NCBI GenBank assembly: GCA_017625535.1 | Contig: JAGAKR010000017.1 | Location: 1-64,000 of the forward strand | Length of the DNA stretch: 64,000 nucleotides | From: Bacteroidales bacterium | GTDB lineage: Bacteria; Bacteroidota; Bacteroidia; Bacteroidales; UBA932 | Reading direction: 5' to 3' | In this document: positions 1-6,927 of the stretch, one piece after another | How the letters are laid out: the number at the start of each line of letters is the position of its first letter | Numbering within the stretch: position 1 is the first letter of the stretch | Translations under genes and position numbers: made by a program | The notes under the pieces: generated by a model | Seen by the model: the letters and a program-made list of their open reading frames with translations, nothing else | What the model was told of the DNA's origin: nothing | Databases searched by the model: none

Positions 1-1
1 C

Positions 2-541
2 AACCACAGCGCATACGAAATGGAGGGGGCTGCCCCACAGATAAATGCGGAGGAGGGTGAGGTGAAATACGGCACATTGGACAGCCTGCAGAGCCTTTAT
101 ACAAGAGAATTCTCTTTCAGGCGCACCTCAGCGGTAATGGTGGATGACAAGCTTTTCATAAGTCCGTTTGCGGAGAAATACTTCAGAGCAGAGGATTTTG
201 CCGGTCCGCGCAAATATCCGGTTGAGTTCCGCAACCCCAAAACCATAGAGTACACCGCTACCATCCATATTCCCGACGGCTATGAGGTTTATGATCTTCC
301 AAGGAAGAGCACCTGGCAGCAGCACCGCTGTGGGGCAAGTGCCACCATTCTGGCCAAAGCCCAGGGGGATATAGTGCAGTTCGGCCTTACGATAGAGTTG
401 GACAACGCCACAATCCCGCTGGAAGATTATCCGCAATTCCAGGAGTGGTGGCAGCAGATGTGCTCTCTGTTTGATGAGATGATAATCCTCCACAGGAAAG
501 GGGGCAAGTCGTTCACAGATACAGAGAAGATGACGGCGTAG
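2..541 (+). CDS. C-terminal part of a transglutaminase-like (DUF3857/DUF3858-type) protein, 5' end outside window
   Basis: The reading frame is open from the first bases of the window, so the gene starts upstream. The visible 180 residues resemble the C-terminal beta-rich domain (DUF3858 type) that follows DUF3857 and a transglutaminase-like core in Bacteroidota proteins: a short propeptide-like stretch, then a segment around IPDGYEVYDLPRKS and alternating strands. Such proteins are usually exported and their substrates are unknown. The catalytic core is not in the window, so activity cannot be judged. The gene is followed directly by a strong terminator. An internal ATG at 20 is in frame but probably not a start. 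The family assignment rests on the C-terminal pattern only. Confidence 0.6.
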   Translation, partial: NHSAYEMEGAAPQINAEEGEVKYGTLDSLQSLYTREFSFRRTSAVMVDDKLFISPFAEKYFRAEDFAGPRKYPVEFRNPKTIEYTATIHIPDGYEVYDLPRKSTWQQHRCGASATILAKAQGDIVQFGLTIELDNATIPLEDYPQFQEWWQQMCSLFDEMIILHRKGGKSFTDTEKMTA

Positions 542-559
542 CTGTATGGGGCAGGAGAG

Positions 560-600
560 ATCGGGATTATCTTTTGAGGGATAATTCCGATTTTTTTTTG
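560..600 (+). terminator. Rho-independent terminator
   Basis: A 12-bp stem (560-571 with 580-591, one G-U pair) and an 8-nt loop are followed by nine T residues. It closes the transglutaminase-like gene and separates it from the suf operon. Confidence 0.85.
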
Positions 601-630
601 TTATATAAAGTGATAAGTTTGTTATTTTTG
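597..630 (+). promoter_or_regulatory. Bacteroidota-type promoter of sufS
   Basis: TATTTTTG at 623-630 matches the TAnnTTTG -7 box. A TTTG at 597-600 lies 22 nt upstream as a possible -33 element, slightly wide for the usual 19-21. Start of transcription would fall around 637. No palindrome like the one at the sufB promoter is seen. Confidence 0.5.
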
Positions 631-658
631 CGTGTTTTAGAGGTTTGATGTGTACAGT

Positions 659-1921
659 ATGAATACAATAGAGGAGATAAGGAGTCAGTTTCCGGCGCTG
701 CAGCAGCTGGTGTACGGCAAGCAGCTGGTGTATCTGGATAATGGGGCCACATCGCAGAAGCCGCAGTGTGTGATTGATCTTGTTGAGAGGATGCACACCG
801 GGGCGAATGCAAATGTGCACCGTGCAATGCACAAGCTCAGCGATGATGCCACTGCCCTGTATGAGGGGGCCCGCGAGAGGGTGAGGCAGTTCATAAATGC
901 TCCGGCCAGGGAGAACATCATTTTTACTTCGGGTACTACAGCTTCCATAAATCTGGTTGCAAGCAGTTTCTGCCGCAAGTTTGTGGGGGAGGGAGATGTT
1001 GTGCTGGTATCCGGGGATTCACATCATTCCAATATTGTTCCGTGGCAGTTGGCCTGCCAGGCTTGTGGGGCTGAGGTGAAGGCTATTCCTGTGTTGGAGG
1101 ACGGCAGGCTGGATATGGAGGCTTATAGGAGAATGCTGTCGGGAAGAGTGAAGATTGTGGCAGTTGAGCATATTTCCAATGTGCTGGGAATTGTGAATCC
1201 GGTTGGGGAGATTATTGCTCTGGCGCACGCACAGGGGATTCCGGTGCTGGTTGACGGTGCGCAGGGGATTGTGCACGCCAAGGTGGATGTGCAGGAGATG
1301 GATTGTGATTTTTATGCTTTTTCGGGGCATAAGATTTATGCTGCAACAGGTTCGGGTGTGCTGTATGGCAGGCAGGAGTTGTTGGAGGCTATGCCACCTT
1401 ATATGGGTGGCGGCGATATGGTGGATACCGTTACTTTTGAGCGTACTACATACGCTCCGCTTCCGCTAAAGTTTGAGGCGGGAACCCCTAATTTCATTGC
1501 TCAGGCTTCGCTGGCTCCGGCTCTGGAGTTTGCTGCCAGGTTGCGTGAGGGGGAGATTGCCGGTGTGGTTGAGGAGCAGGAGCGTGCTATAATTGAGTAT
1601 TTGAAGGGGGCTTTGACCGGGATTGAGGGGTGCAGGATTTATGGTTTGCCTGAGGAGGCTTCCGGAGTGGCGTTGGGTGAGCCGGGGAGCAAGATTCCTC
1701 TTTTCTCGTTCAATATAGAGAGGTGTTTCCCTTCAGATCTGGCGCAGCTGCTGGACAAGATGGGTGTGGCTGTGCGCACAGGGCTTATGTGCTGTGAGCC
1801 GCTGATGACCCGCTTTGGAGTTACCAGTATGGTGAGGGCTTCGTTCTTGCCGTACAATACCCTGCAGGAGGCGGAGTATTTTGTGGCAAGCCTGCAGAGG
1901 GCAGTGAGGATGCTCCGATAG
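659..1921 (+). CDS. sufS: Cysteine desulfurase SufS
   Basis: PLP-dependent group II cysteine desulfurase that releases sulfur from L-cysteine and passes it to SufE for Fe-S cluster assembly. The N-terminal motif YLDNGATSQKP is typical. The PLP-binding lysine is Lys225 in SGHKIYAATGSG. The active-site loop reads RTGLMCCEPLM, whereas family members usually have RxGxHCAxP, so the histidine is replaced by Met and the following Ala by a second Cys (Cys378 and Cys379). Length is about 420 residues, normal for SufS. The ATG at 659 is preferred to an in-frame GTG at 650, which would add three residues but has an AGAGG seven bases upstream. It is the first gene of sufS-sufE-sufT-folK-glyS. Confidence 0.93.
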   Translation: MNTIEEIRSQFPALQQLVYGKQLVYLDNGATSQKPQCVIDLVERMHTGANANVHRAMHKLSDDATALYEGARERVRQFINAPARENIIFTSGTTASINLVASSFCRKFVGEGDVVLVSGDSHHSNIVPWQLACQACGAEVKAIPVLEDGRLDMEAYRRMLSGRVKIVAVEHISNVLGIVNPVGEIIALAHAQGIPVLVDGAQGIVHAKVDVQEMDCDFYAFSGHKIYAATGSGVLYGRQELLEAMPPYMGGGDMVDTVTFERTTYAPLPLKFEAGTPNFIAQASLAPALEFAARLREGEIAGVVEEQERAIIEYLKGALTGIEGCRIYGLPEEASGVALGEPGSKIPLFSFNIERCFPSDLAQLLDKMGVAVRTGLMCCEPLMTRFGVTSMVRASFLPYNTLQEAEYFVASLQRAVRMLR

Positions 1922-1954
1922 GGGTTGGTGCAGAAAAAGAAAATTTTGAGGATT

Positions 1955-2368
1955 ATGACTATAAAGGAGATTGAAAACGAAATTGTAGAGGAGTTTGCAG
2001 TTTTTACAGACTGGATGGACAAGTATGAGTACATCATTGAGCTGGGCAAGGGTGTGCCGGTGATTGATGAGGGGCAGAAGACAGAGAATAACCTCATTAA
2101 GGGGTGTCAGAGCAGGGTGTGGCTCAGCTGCAGGGTTGAGGATGGCAAGCTGTATTTTGCGGCAGACAGTGATGCAATAATTACAAAGGGAATCATCTCT
2201 TTGCTCATTAGGGTGTACAATGGGCAGACCCCAGCGGATATCCTTGCAAATGACCTGGAGTTCATTGGCAAGATAGGGCTGCAGGAGAACCTGTCGCCTA
2301 CAAGGGCAAACGGTTTGGTTTCTATGATAAAGCAGATTAAGATTTACGCAATGGCGTACAACAATTAG
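1955..2368 (+). CDS. sufE: Sulfur acceptor SufE
   Basis: SufE takes the persulfide from SufS on a conserved cysteine, enhances desulfurase activity and delivers sulfur to the SufBCD scaffold. The motif IKGCQSRVWL places this cysteine at residue 51, the same number as in E. coli SufE. The 137-residue length is typical. The ATG at 1955 is chosen over an in-frame TTG at 1925, because the protein then begins MTIKEIENEIVEEF like its homologues. It lies 33 nt after sufS and 3 nt before sufT, so one mRNA is likely. SufBCD is encoded about 50 kb away, so partner proteins come from separate operons. Confidence 0.93.
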   Translation: MTIKEIENEIVEEFAVFTDWMDKYEYIIELGKGVPVIDEGQKTENNLIKGCQSRVWLSCRVEDGKLYFAADSDAIITKGIISLLIRVYNGQTPADILANDLEFIGKIGLQENLSPTRANGLVSMIKQIKIYAMAYNN

Positions 2369-2371
2369 AGT

Positions 2372-2686
2372 ATGAAGAGCAAGGATAGTGTTTTAAGGGA
2401 TGTTGTAAGGGCTCTGAGGATGGTTTATGATCCTGAGATTCCGGTGAACATCTATGATTTGGGGCTCATTTATGACCTTAAGATTGATGATGACCACAAG
2501 GTGTTTATCCAGATGACACTCACCGCTCCCAACTGCCCTATGGCAGATCAGTTGGTGGAGGATGTGAATGATGCGGTAAAGGATACCCCTGGGGTTACGG
2601 ATGTGGCCCTTGAGCTGGTTTTTGAGCCTGCGTGGGACAAGAGCCGTATGAGCGAGGAGGCAATGCTGGAGCTTGGACTTTTATAA
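2372..2686 (+). CDS. sufT: SufT-like Fe-S maturation protein (MIP18/DUF59 family)
   Basis: A 104-residue single-domain member of the MIP18/PaaD (DUF59) family, involved in maturation of Fe-S proteins and common in bacterial suf loci. Visible signatures are VYDPEIPVNIYDLGLIYDL near the N terminus and LTAPNCPMADQL around Cys55, the family's conserved reactive cysteine. It starts 3 nt after the sufE stop and lies in the same operon, which supports an Fe-S role. The exact client proteins cannot be inferred. The symbol is given by family and context; some annotations would say only metal-sulfur cluster biosynthetic enzyme. Confidence 0.85.
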   Translation: MKSKDSVLRDVVRALRMVYDPEIPVNIYDLGLIYDLKIDDDHKVFIQMTLTAPNCPMADQLVEDVNDAVKDTPGVTDVALELVFEPAWDKSRMSEEAMLELGLL

Positions 2687-2697
2687 TTTGCAAGTAT

Positions 2698-3228
2698 ATG
2701 TACAGAGTTTATCTTCTTCTGGGGAGCAATATGGGGGACAGGCAGGCAATGCTTGATGCAGCCAACCTGGAACTTATTGATGCCCTTCTTCCCGATTATC
2801 TTGAGGTGGCTGCGCTTGGGGATGCAGTGAATACATCCGCAGTGATGGAAACAGAGCCTTGGGGGTTTGACACTCCAGTGGAGCCTTTCCTGAACCAGAG
2901 TTTCTGCTGCCTTACGGAGATGGAACCCAATCAGGTGCTGGAGCAGTGCCAGAGAATTGAGACAGAACTGGGAAGGGAGCGTACAGGGGCACAGTTTGAT
3001 GCCCAGGGGAAGAGGATTTACCGGAGCAGGGTTATTGATATAGACATTCTGGCGGTTGAAAGAGAGACTGCTGGGGGGTGGGAGTCTGTGGAAGTTGCTA
3101 CAGCGGACCTTACGGTTCCTCATCCGCAGTTGCAGAGCAGGGATTTTGCCCGCAAGCTTTATGAGGAGCTGAAAGGGGTGAAGAAGGCTGCAGAGAAATC
3201 TGTCGGGAAGAAAAAATTTAAAAAATGA
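2698..3228 (+). CDS. folK: 2-amino-4-hydroxy-6-hydroxymethyldihydropteridine pyrophosphokinase
   Basis: HPPK transfers pyrophosphate from ATP to 6-hydroxymethyl-7,8-dihydropterin in folate synthesis. Recognisable parts are the N-terminal LLLGSNMGDR, FLNQSFCCLTEM, the catalytic segment RSRVIDIDIL with its paired metal-binding aspartates, and VPHPQLQSRDF near the C terminus. The protein has 176 residues, a little longer than E. coli FolK, with a basic lysine-rich tail. The ATG at 2698 is preferred to an upstream in-frame start because the protein then opens with the first beta strand. It lies 11 nt after sufT and 7 nt before glyS. Confidence 0.93.
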   Translation: MYRVYLLLGSNMGDRQAMLDAANLELIDALLPDYLEVAALGDAVNTSAVMETEPWGFDTPVEPFLNQSFCCLTEMEPNQVLEQCQRIETELGRERTGAQFDAQGKRIYRSRVIDIDILAVERETAGGWESVEVATADLTVPHPQLQSRDFARKLYEELKGVKKAAEKSVGKKKFKK

Positions 3229-3235
3229 TATAATT

Positions 3236-4777
3236 ATGACACAGGAAGACCTATTTAAAAATCTGATTGCCCATACAAAGGAGTACGGGTACATTTTCCC
3301 TTCGAGTGAGATTTATGACGGCTTGGGGGCGGTTTATGATTATGGCCAGTTGGGAAGTGAGTTGAAGAGCAATATAAAGAAATATTGGTGGGATTCTATG
3401 GTAAGGCTCAATGAGAATATTGTGGGAATTGATTCTGCCATCTTTATGCATCCAAGAATCTGGGAGGCTTCTGGCCACGTTGGGGCTTTCAATGACCCTC
3501 TTATAGACAACAAGGATTCAAAGAAGAGATACAGGGCTGATGTTCTGCTTGAGGATTATATTGCAAAACTTGAGGAGAAGATAAACAAGGATGTTGAGAA
3601 GGGACGCAAGAAGTTTGGTGACGCTTTTGATGAGGAGCAGTTCCGTGCCACCAATCCTAATGTGCTGCGCAATGCCAAGAAGATTGCAGAGTGCAAGGAT
3701 AGGATGGTTGCAGCCCTAAATGCAAATGACCTGGATGCGTTGAAACAGCTTATCCTGGATTGTGAAATTGTTTGCCCTATATCGGGAACAAAGAACTGGA
3801 CAGATGTTAGACAGTTCAACCTTATGTTCAGCACCCAGTTGGGAAGTGTTTCAGGGGAGAGTGGTACAATTTACCTTAGACCGGAGACTGCACAGGGTAT
3901 TTTTGTAAACTATCTGAATGTGCAGAAGACCGGCCGTATGAAACTGCCTTTTGGTATTGCACAGATTGGAAAGGCCTTCAGGAATGAGATTGTTGCAAGG
4001 CAGTTCATTTTCCGTATGAGGGAGTTTGAGCAGATGGAGATGCAGTTCTTTGTTCAGCCTGGCCAGGAACTTGAGTGGTTTGCAAAGTGGAAGGAGACCC
4101 GTCTGAAATGGCACAAGGCTCTTGGAATGGGTGAGGAGAACTACCGTTACCACGATCACGAGAAACTTGCACACTATGCAAATGCCGCTACAGATATAGA
4201 GTTCAACTTCCCGTTCGGCTTCAAGGAACTTGAGGGTATCCACTCACGTACAGACTTTGACCTTGGCCGTCACCAGGAGTTCTCCGGCAAGAAGTTGCAG
4301 TACTTTGATCCTGAGAAAGGTGAGAGTTATGTACCATATGTGATTGAGACTTCTATTGGAGTTGACAGAACCGTTCTGGCTGTTTTGAGCGGGGCATACA
4401 AAGAGGAGAAACTTGAGAACGGTGAGGAGAGGGTAGTGCTTAAGCTGCACCCTGCACTTGCCCCTGTTAAACTGGCAGTGCTTCCATTGGTTAAGAAAGA
4501 CGGCCTTCCTGAGCTTGCAAGAGAGATTATGGCAGAACTGAAACTTGATTTCAACTGCCAGTATGATGAGAAAGACTCAATTGGAAAACGTTACCGCCGC
4601 CAGGATGCAATAGGTACTCCATTGTGTATAACTGTTGACCACCAGAGCCTTGAGGACAAATGCGTTACCTTGCGCGACCGCGACACTATGGAGCAGGAGA
4701 GGATTCCAATTGCAGAGTTGTACCAGAGGGTAGACGAGAAAGTGAACATGAGGAATCTGCTGAAGCAGTTGATGTAG
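3236..4777 (+). CDS. glyS: Glycyl-tRNA synthetase, single-chain type
   Basis: Class II aminoacyl-tRNA synthetase of the dimeric archaeal/eukaryotic form, the usual type in Bacteroidota. It charges tRNA-Gly with glycine. The 513-residue protein shows the motif-2 region RPETAQGIFVNY, the segment FRNEIVARQFIFRMREFEQMEMQFF and motif 3 in ETSIGVDRTVLAVL. The C-terminal anticodon-binding domain includes IGKRYRRQDAIGTPLCITVD. Codon choice looks like that of a strongly expressed gene, with many CGT, GGT and AAC codons. It is the last gene of the sufS operon and is followed by a terminator. Confidence 0.96.
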   Translation: MTQEDLFKNLIAHTKEYGYIFPSSEIYDGLGAVYDYGQLGSELKSNIKKYWWDSMVRLNENIVGIDSAIFMHPRIWEASGHVGAFNDPLIDNKDSKKRYRADVLLEDYIAKLEEKINKDVEKGRKKFGDAFDEEQFRATNPNVLRNAKKIAECKDRMVAALNANDLDALKQLILDCEIVCPISGTKNWTDVRQFNLMFSTQLGSVSGESGTIYLRPETAQGIFVNYLNVQKTGRMKLPFGIAQIGKAFRNEIVARQFIFRMREFEQMEMQFFVQPGQELEWFAKWKETRLKWHKALGMGEENYRYHDHEKLAHYANAATDIEFNFPFGFKELEGIHSRTDFDLGRHQEFSGKKLQYFDPEKGESYVPYVIETSIGVDRTVLAVLSGAYKEEKLENGEERVVLKLHPALAPVKLAVLPLVKKDGLPELAREIMAELKLDFNCQYDEKDSIGKRYRRQDAIGTPLCITVDHQSLEDKCVTLRDRDTMEQERIPIAELYQRVDEKVNMRNLLKQLM

Positions 4778-4802
4778 GGATTCCCTCCCAGCAGATAATT
4801 TG

Positions 4803-4834
4803 AAAAGCCACCTTTAAAGGGCGGCTTTTCTGCT
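4803..4834 (+). terminator. Terminator of the suf-folK-glyS operon
   Basis: A 10-bp stem with one mismatch (4803-4812 with 4820-4829) ends in TTTT. It probably also works on the minus strand for the convergent gene. A nearly identical hairpin in inverted orientation lies at 6609-6635. Confidence 0.8.
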
Positions 4835-4866
4835 TTATACTTATACGAAATATTGTTGGGAAAGTC

Positions 4867-5859
4867 CTATTTCTTCTCCTTTGAATACTGTTCTGCTGTT
4901 TTAAGGAACTGTACCCTCTCAAATGATGCCGGGTCTGCAATGTTGCCGTAGTTGAGCATGCCGCAGAAATCAGATACTTTGTTGAAACCTTTGGATTTCA
5001 TGAACTCTTTAAGTTCATTGTTGAAATCTGCAACCACAAAAGGACCCTGTTTGTACAAGACACTGCAAAGCTGCACCGTCTTCGCTCCGGCAAGGAGGAG
5101 TTTTATTCCCGACGAAGGGTCATATACACCTGTAGATGCACTCAGGTCGAACTGACGCAGCTGAGATGAAAGGATTGCAGTCCAACGGAGTTCCTTCAGG
5201 TACTCTGTCTTGCTCGAGAATGGGTTTGCCGGGGTAATTTTCATGCTTTTGAGTGATATGTCGGGAGTAAAGAAACGGTTGAACAATACTGCACCTTTTG
5301 CTCCGTGTCCCTGCAGGCCATTTACAAAGTTCCCTATGTTGGTGAAGTTGTCACTTATCTTTACAGCAACGGGAATCTTCAATTCTTTGGTTACCTGGTT
5401 CACTATATTCCAGTATCCGCTCTCTATCTCTGTGCTGTTGCTTTCCCTGTTCATAGGCAGTGAGTAGATGTTGAGTTCCAGTGCATCTGCTCCGGCTTTT
5501 TCTATCTCCTTTGCAAAATCTGTCCAGCTGCTGAGGGAGAAGCAGTTTATGCTGGCAATTACCGGTATGCCGCTCTCCTTTTTTGCATCCTTTATGAGTT
5601 TTACATAATTGCCTACAGAGTAATCTGTAACATATCTTTTAAGGAAATCCAGACTCTCAGGGGAATCTGCTCCAACGCTCTCCAGAAAACCTATTTCGTT
5701 GCTTATCTGCTCTTCAAAAAGAGATTTAAGTACAATTGCACCGGCACCACTGCGGGCCAATGCCACTATTTTCTCAAGGTCTGCCGTGTAACCGCTGCTG
5801 GCAGCAATGAATGGGGACTTAAGCTCCAATCCCAAGTAATTTACAGAAGTGTCAATCAT
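4867..5859 (-). CDS. Dihydroorotate dehydrogenase-like flavoprotein
   Basis: A 330-residue TIM-barrel protein related to class 1 dihydroorotate dehydrogenases. The N terminus (NYLGLELKSPFIAASSGYTADLE) and the segment VAVKISDNFTNIGNFVNGLQGHGAKGAVLFNRF match the FMN-binding barrel. The orotate-binding stretch, which in true PyrD reads LNxSCPN or similar, is LNIYSLPMN here. The enzyme is therefore probably not a genuine pyrimidine-pathway dehydrogenase, and such proteins are common extra copies in Bacteroidales. The gene stands alone, converging on the glyS operon and divergent from the beta-barrel gene. The substrate is unknown. Confidence 0.75.
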   Translation of the reverse strand: MIDTSVNYLGLELKSPFIAASSGYTADLEKIVALARSGAGAIVLKSLFEEQISNEIGFLESVGADSPESLDFLKRYVTDYSVGNYVKLIKDAKKESGIPVIASINCFSLSSWTDFAKEIEKAGADALELNIYSLPMNRESNSTEIESGYWNIVNQVTKELKIPVAVKISDNFTNIGNFVNGLQGHGAKGAVLFNRFFTPDISLKSMKITPANPFSSKTEYLKELRWTAILSSQLRQFDLSASTGVYDPSSGIKLLLAGAKTVQLCSVLYKQGPFVVADFNNELKEFMKSKGFNKVSDFCGMLNYGNIADPASFERVQFLKTAEQYSKEKK

Positions 5860-6078
5860 ATTATCTATTGTTTAGTCAGTTTATCTTGGCTTTATACATA
5901 ACATCCCAAGCAGCTGTTATGTTGTTATATTTATTCGTTGTTAATAACTATTACAAATTAAATTCAAATTTTTCATCTTCCCAATACCATATTTTAGGTA
6001 TTCTGTATTTTAAAAAATTGAACAATTGGCACATCCGGTATGTTTCATACACAAGTTCGAATTTTAAAATTTAACGCT

Positions 6079-6585
6079 ATGAAAAGATTACTTACAATTG
6101 TTTCAGTTGCCTTTATTGCCGCTTTATGCTGCAACACCAGTGCAAAAGCACAGGAAAGGGGTGAAATGGGAGCCGGTATGAACTTCGTACTTGCAACAGG
6201 TGAAGATTATACAAACTACGGTTTGAGCGCCAAATACCAGTGGACATTTATAGACAAAATGCGTGTGGAGCCATCATTTACATACTTCTTCAAGAAAGAC
6301 AACATCTCATCTTGGGATCTTACCGCAAACATCCAGTATCTGTTCAATTTCGGGCCTATGATGAGCATATATCCATTGGCAGGTTTCGGTATGACTGGAA
6401 TAAACAGGGATTATGCACCTCTGGGATTGGATAAAGAGAATGATACCAAATTTGCTTTCAACTTTGGAGCAGGAATGGAATTCATGTTCAGCCCAAGGAT
6501 GGGTATGAACCTTGAATATAAATATCGCATTGTAGACAGCTGGAACAGGTCTCACTTCAGTTTTGGAGTGATCTACAAGTTCTAG
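6079..6585 (+). CDS. Small outer-membrane beta-barrel protein
   Basis: A 168-residue protein with a clear signal peptide (about residues 1-24, ending SAKAQ). The mature chain has alternating aromatic and glycine-rich strands and ends in a C-terminal phenylalanine (FGVIYKF), as outer-membrane barrels do. It resembles eight-stranded OmpX/PorT-like barrels but no specific family is certain. The ATG at 6079 is chosen because the longer frame from 6040 adds residues before the signal peptide. A possible -7 box (TATGTTTC, about 6039-6046) lies 33 nt upstream. The gene stands alone and ends at a strong bidirectional hairpin. Function unknown. Confidence 0.75.
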   Translation: MKRLLTIVSVAFIAALCCNTSAKAQERGEMGAGMNFVLATGEDYTNYGLSAKYQWTFIDKMRVEPSFTYFFKKDNISSWDLTANIQYLFNFGPMMSIYPLAGFGMTGINRDYAPLGLDKENDTKFAFNFGAGMEFMFSPRMGMNLEYKYRIVDSWNRSHFSFGVIYKF

Positions 6586-6606
6586 TGATGTTGAATTATA
6601 TATACA

Positions 6607-6637
6607 AAAAAAGCCGCCCTTTAAAGGCGGCTTTTTC
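6607..6637. terminator. Bidirectional terminator between barrel gene and tRNA-Pro
   Basis: A perfect GC-rich stem (AAAAAGCCGCC with GGCGGCTTTTT) is flanked by A-runs and T-runs, so it can stop transcription from both the barrel gene (+) and tRNA-Pro (-). Confidence 0.85.
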
Positions 6638-6645
6638 CTAATTCG

Positions 6646-6719
6646 TCGGGATACTGCGACTCGAACGCAGGACCCCCTGCTCCCAAAGCAGGTGCGCTAA
6701 CCAACTGCGCCACATCCCG
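6646..6719 (-). tRNA. tRNA-Pro (anticodon TGG)
   Basis: Reading the minus strand gives a full cloverleaf. The acceptor stem CGGGATG pairs with TATCCCG (one G-U), followed by discriminator A. The anticodon arm is CCTGC-TTTGGGA-GCAGG with anticodon TGG, and the T arm contains GTTCGAGTC. The CCA end is not encoded. The downstream bidirectional hairpin would terminate it. Confidence 0.96.
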
Positions 6720-6808
6720 ATTCATTATTTCAAAGTGCTTTGGGTACCAAAGCGGATGCAAAGGTACGGATATTTTTTAATTATCCAAATTTTTTTAAAG
6801 ATATTTTG

Positions 6809-6850
6809 GAAGTCGGTTACCGGGTTCCTGGAAAGCCGGGACCCGACTTC
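6809..6850. repeat. Inverted repeat (possible hairpin)
   Basis: GAAGTCGG (6809-6816) and CCGACTTC (6843-6850) form perfect 8-bp arms around a 26-nt GC-rich centre. It lies between the tRNA-Pro gene and the end of the Tricorn-type gene and may be a second transcription barrier or a remnant element. There is no T-run directly after it. Confidence 0.45.
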
Positions 6851-6883
6851 TTTGGTGAACTGGTTGATTTTCTGTAAAATAAA

Positions 6884-6913
6884 AGAGAGGAACCTAATGG
6901 GTTCCTCTCTCTA
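6884..6913 (-). terminator. Terminator of the Tricorn-type protease gene
   Basis: On the minus strand AGAGAGGAACC pairs with GGTTCCTCTCT around a short loop, followed by TTTTATTTTA. It lies just downstream of the protease stop codon. Confidence 0.8.
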
Positions 6914-6927
6914 TTGTGAATAAAATT

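Noticed and set aside
650-658. GTG start of sufS at 650
   Set aside because: An AGAGG is well spaced for it, but Shine-Dalgarno sites are weak evidence in this phylum and ATG at 659 fits the family better. It is kept only as an alternative.
128-832. Long minus-strand frames opposite the first gene and sufS
   Set aside because: Antisense to clearly coding DNA and crossing the terminator and promoter; composition is that of a shadow frame.
5868-6074. 68-codon frame between the DHOD-like and barrel genes
   Set aside because: Very A/T-rich low-complexity translation in the promoter region of the barrel gene; no support for coding. I see nothing else certain in 5860-6078.
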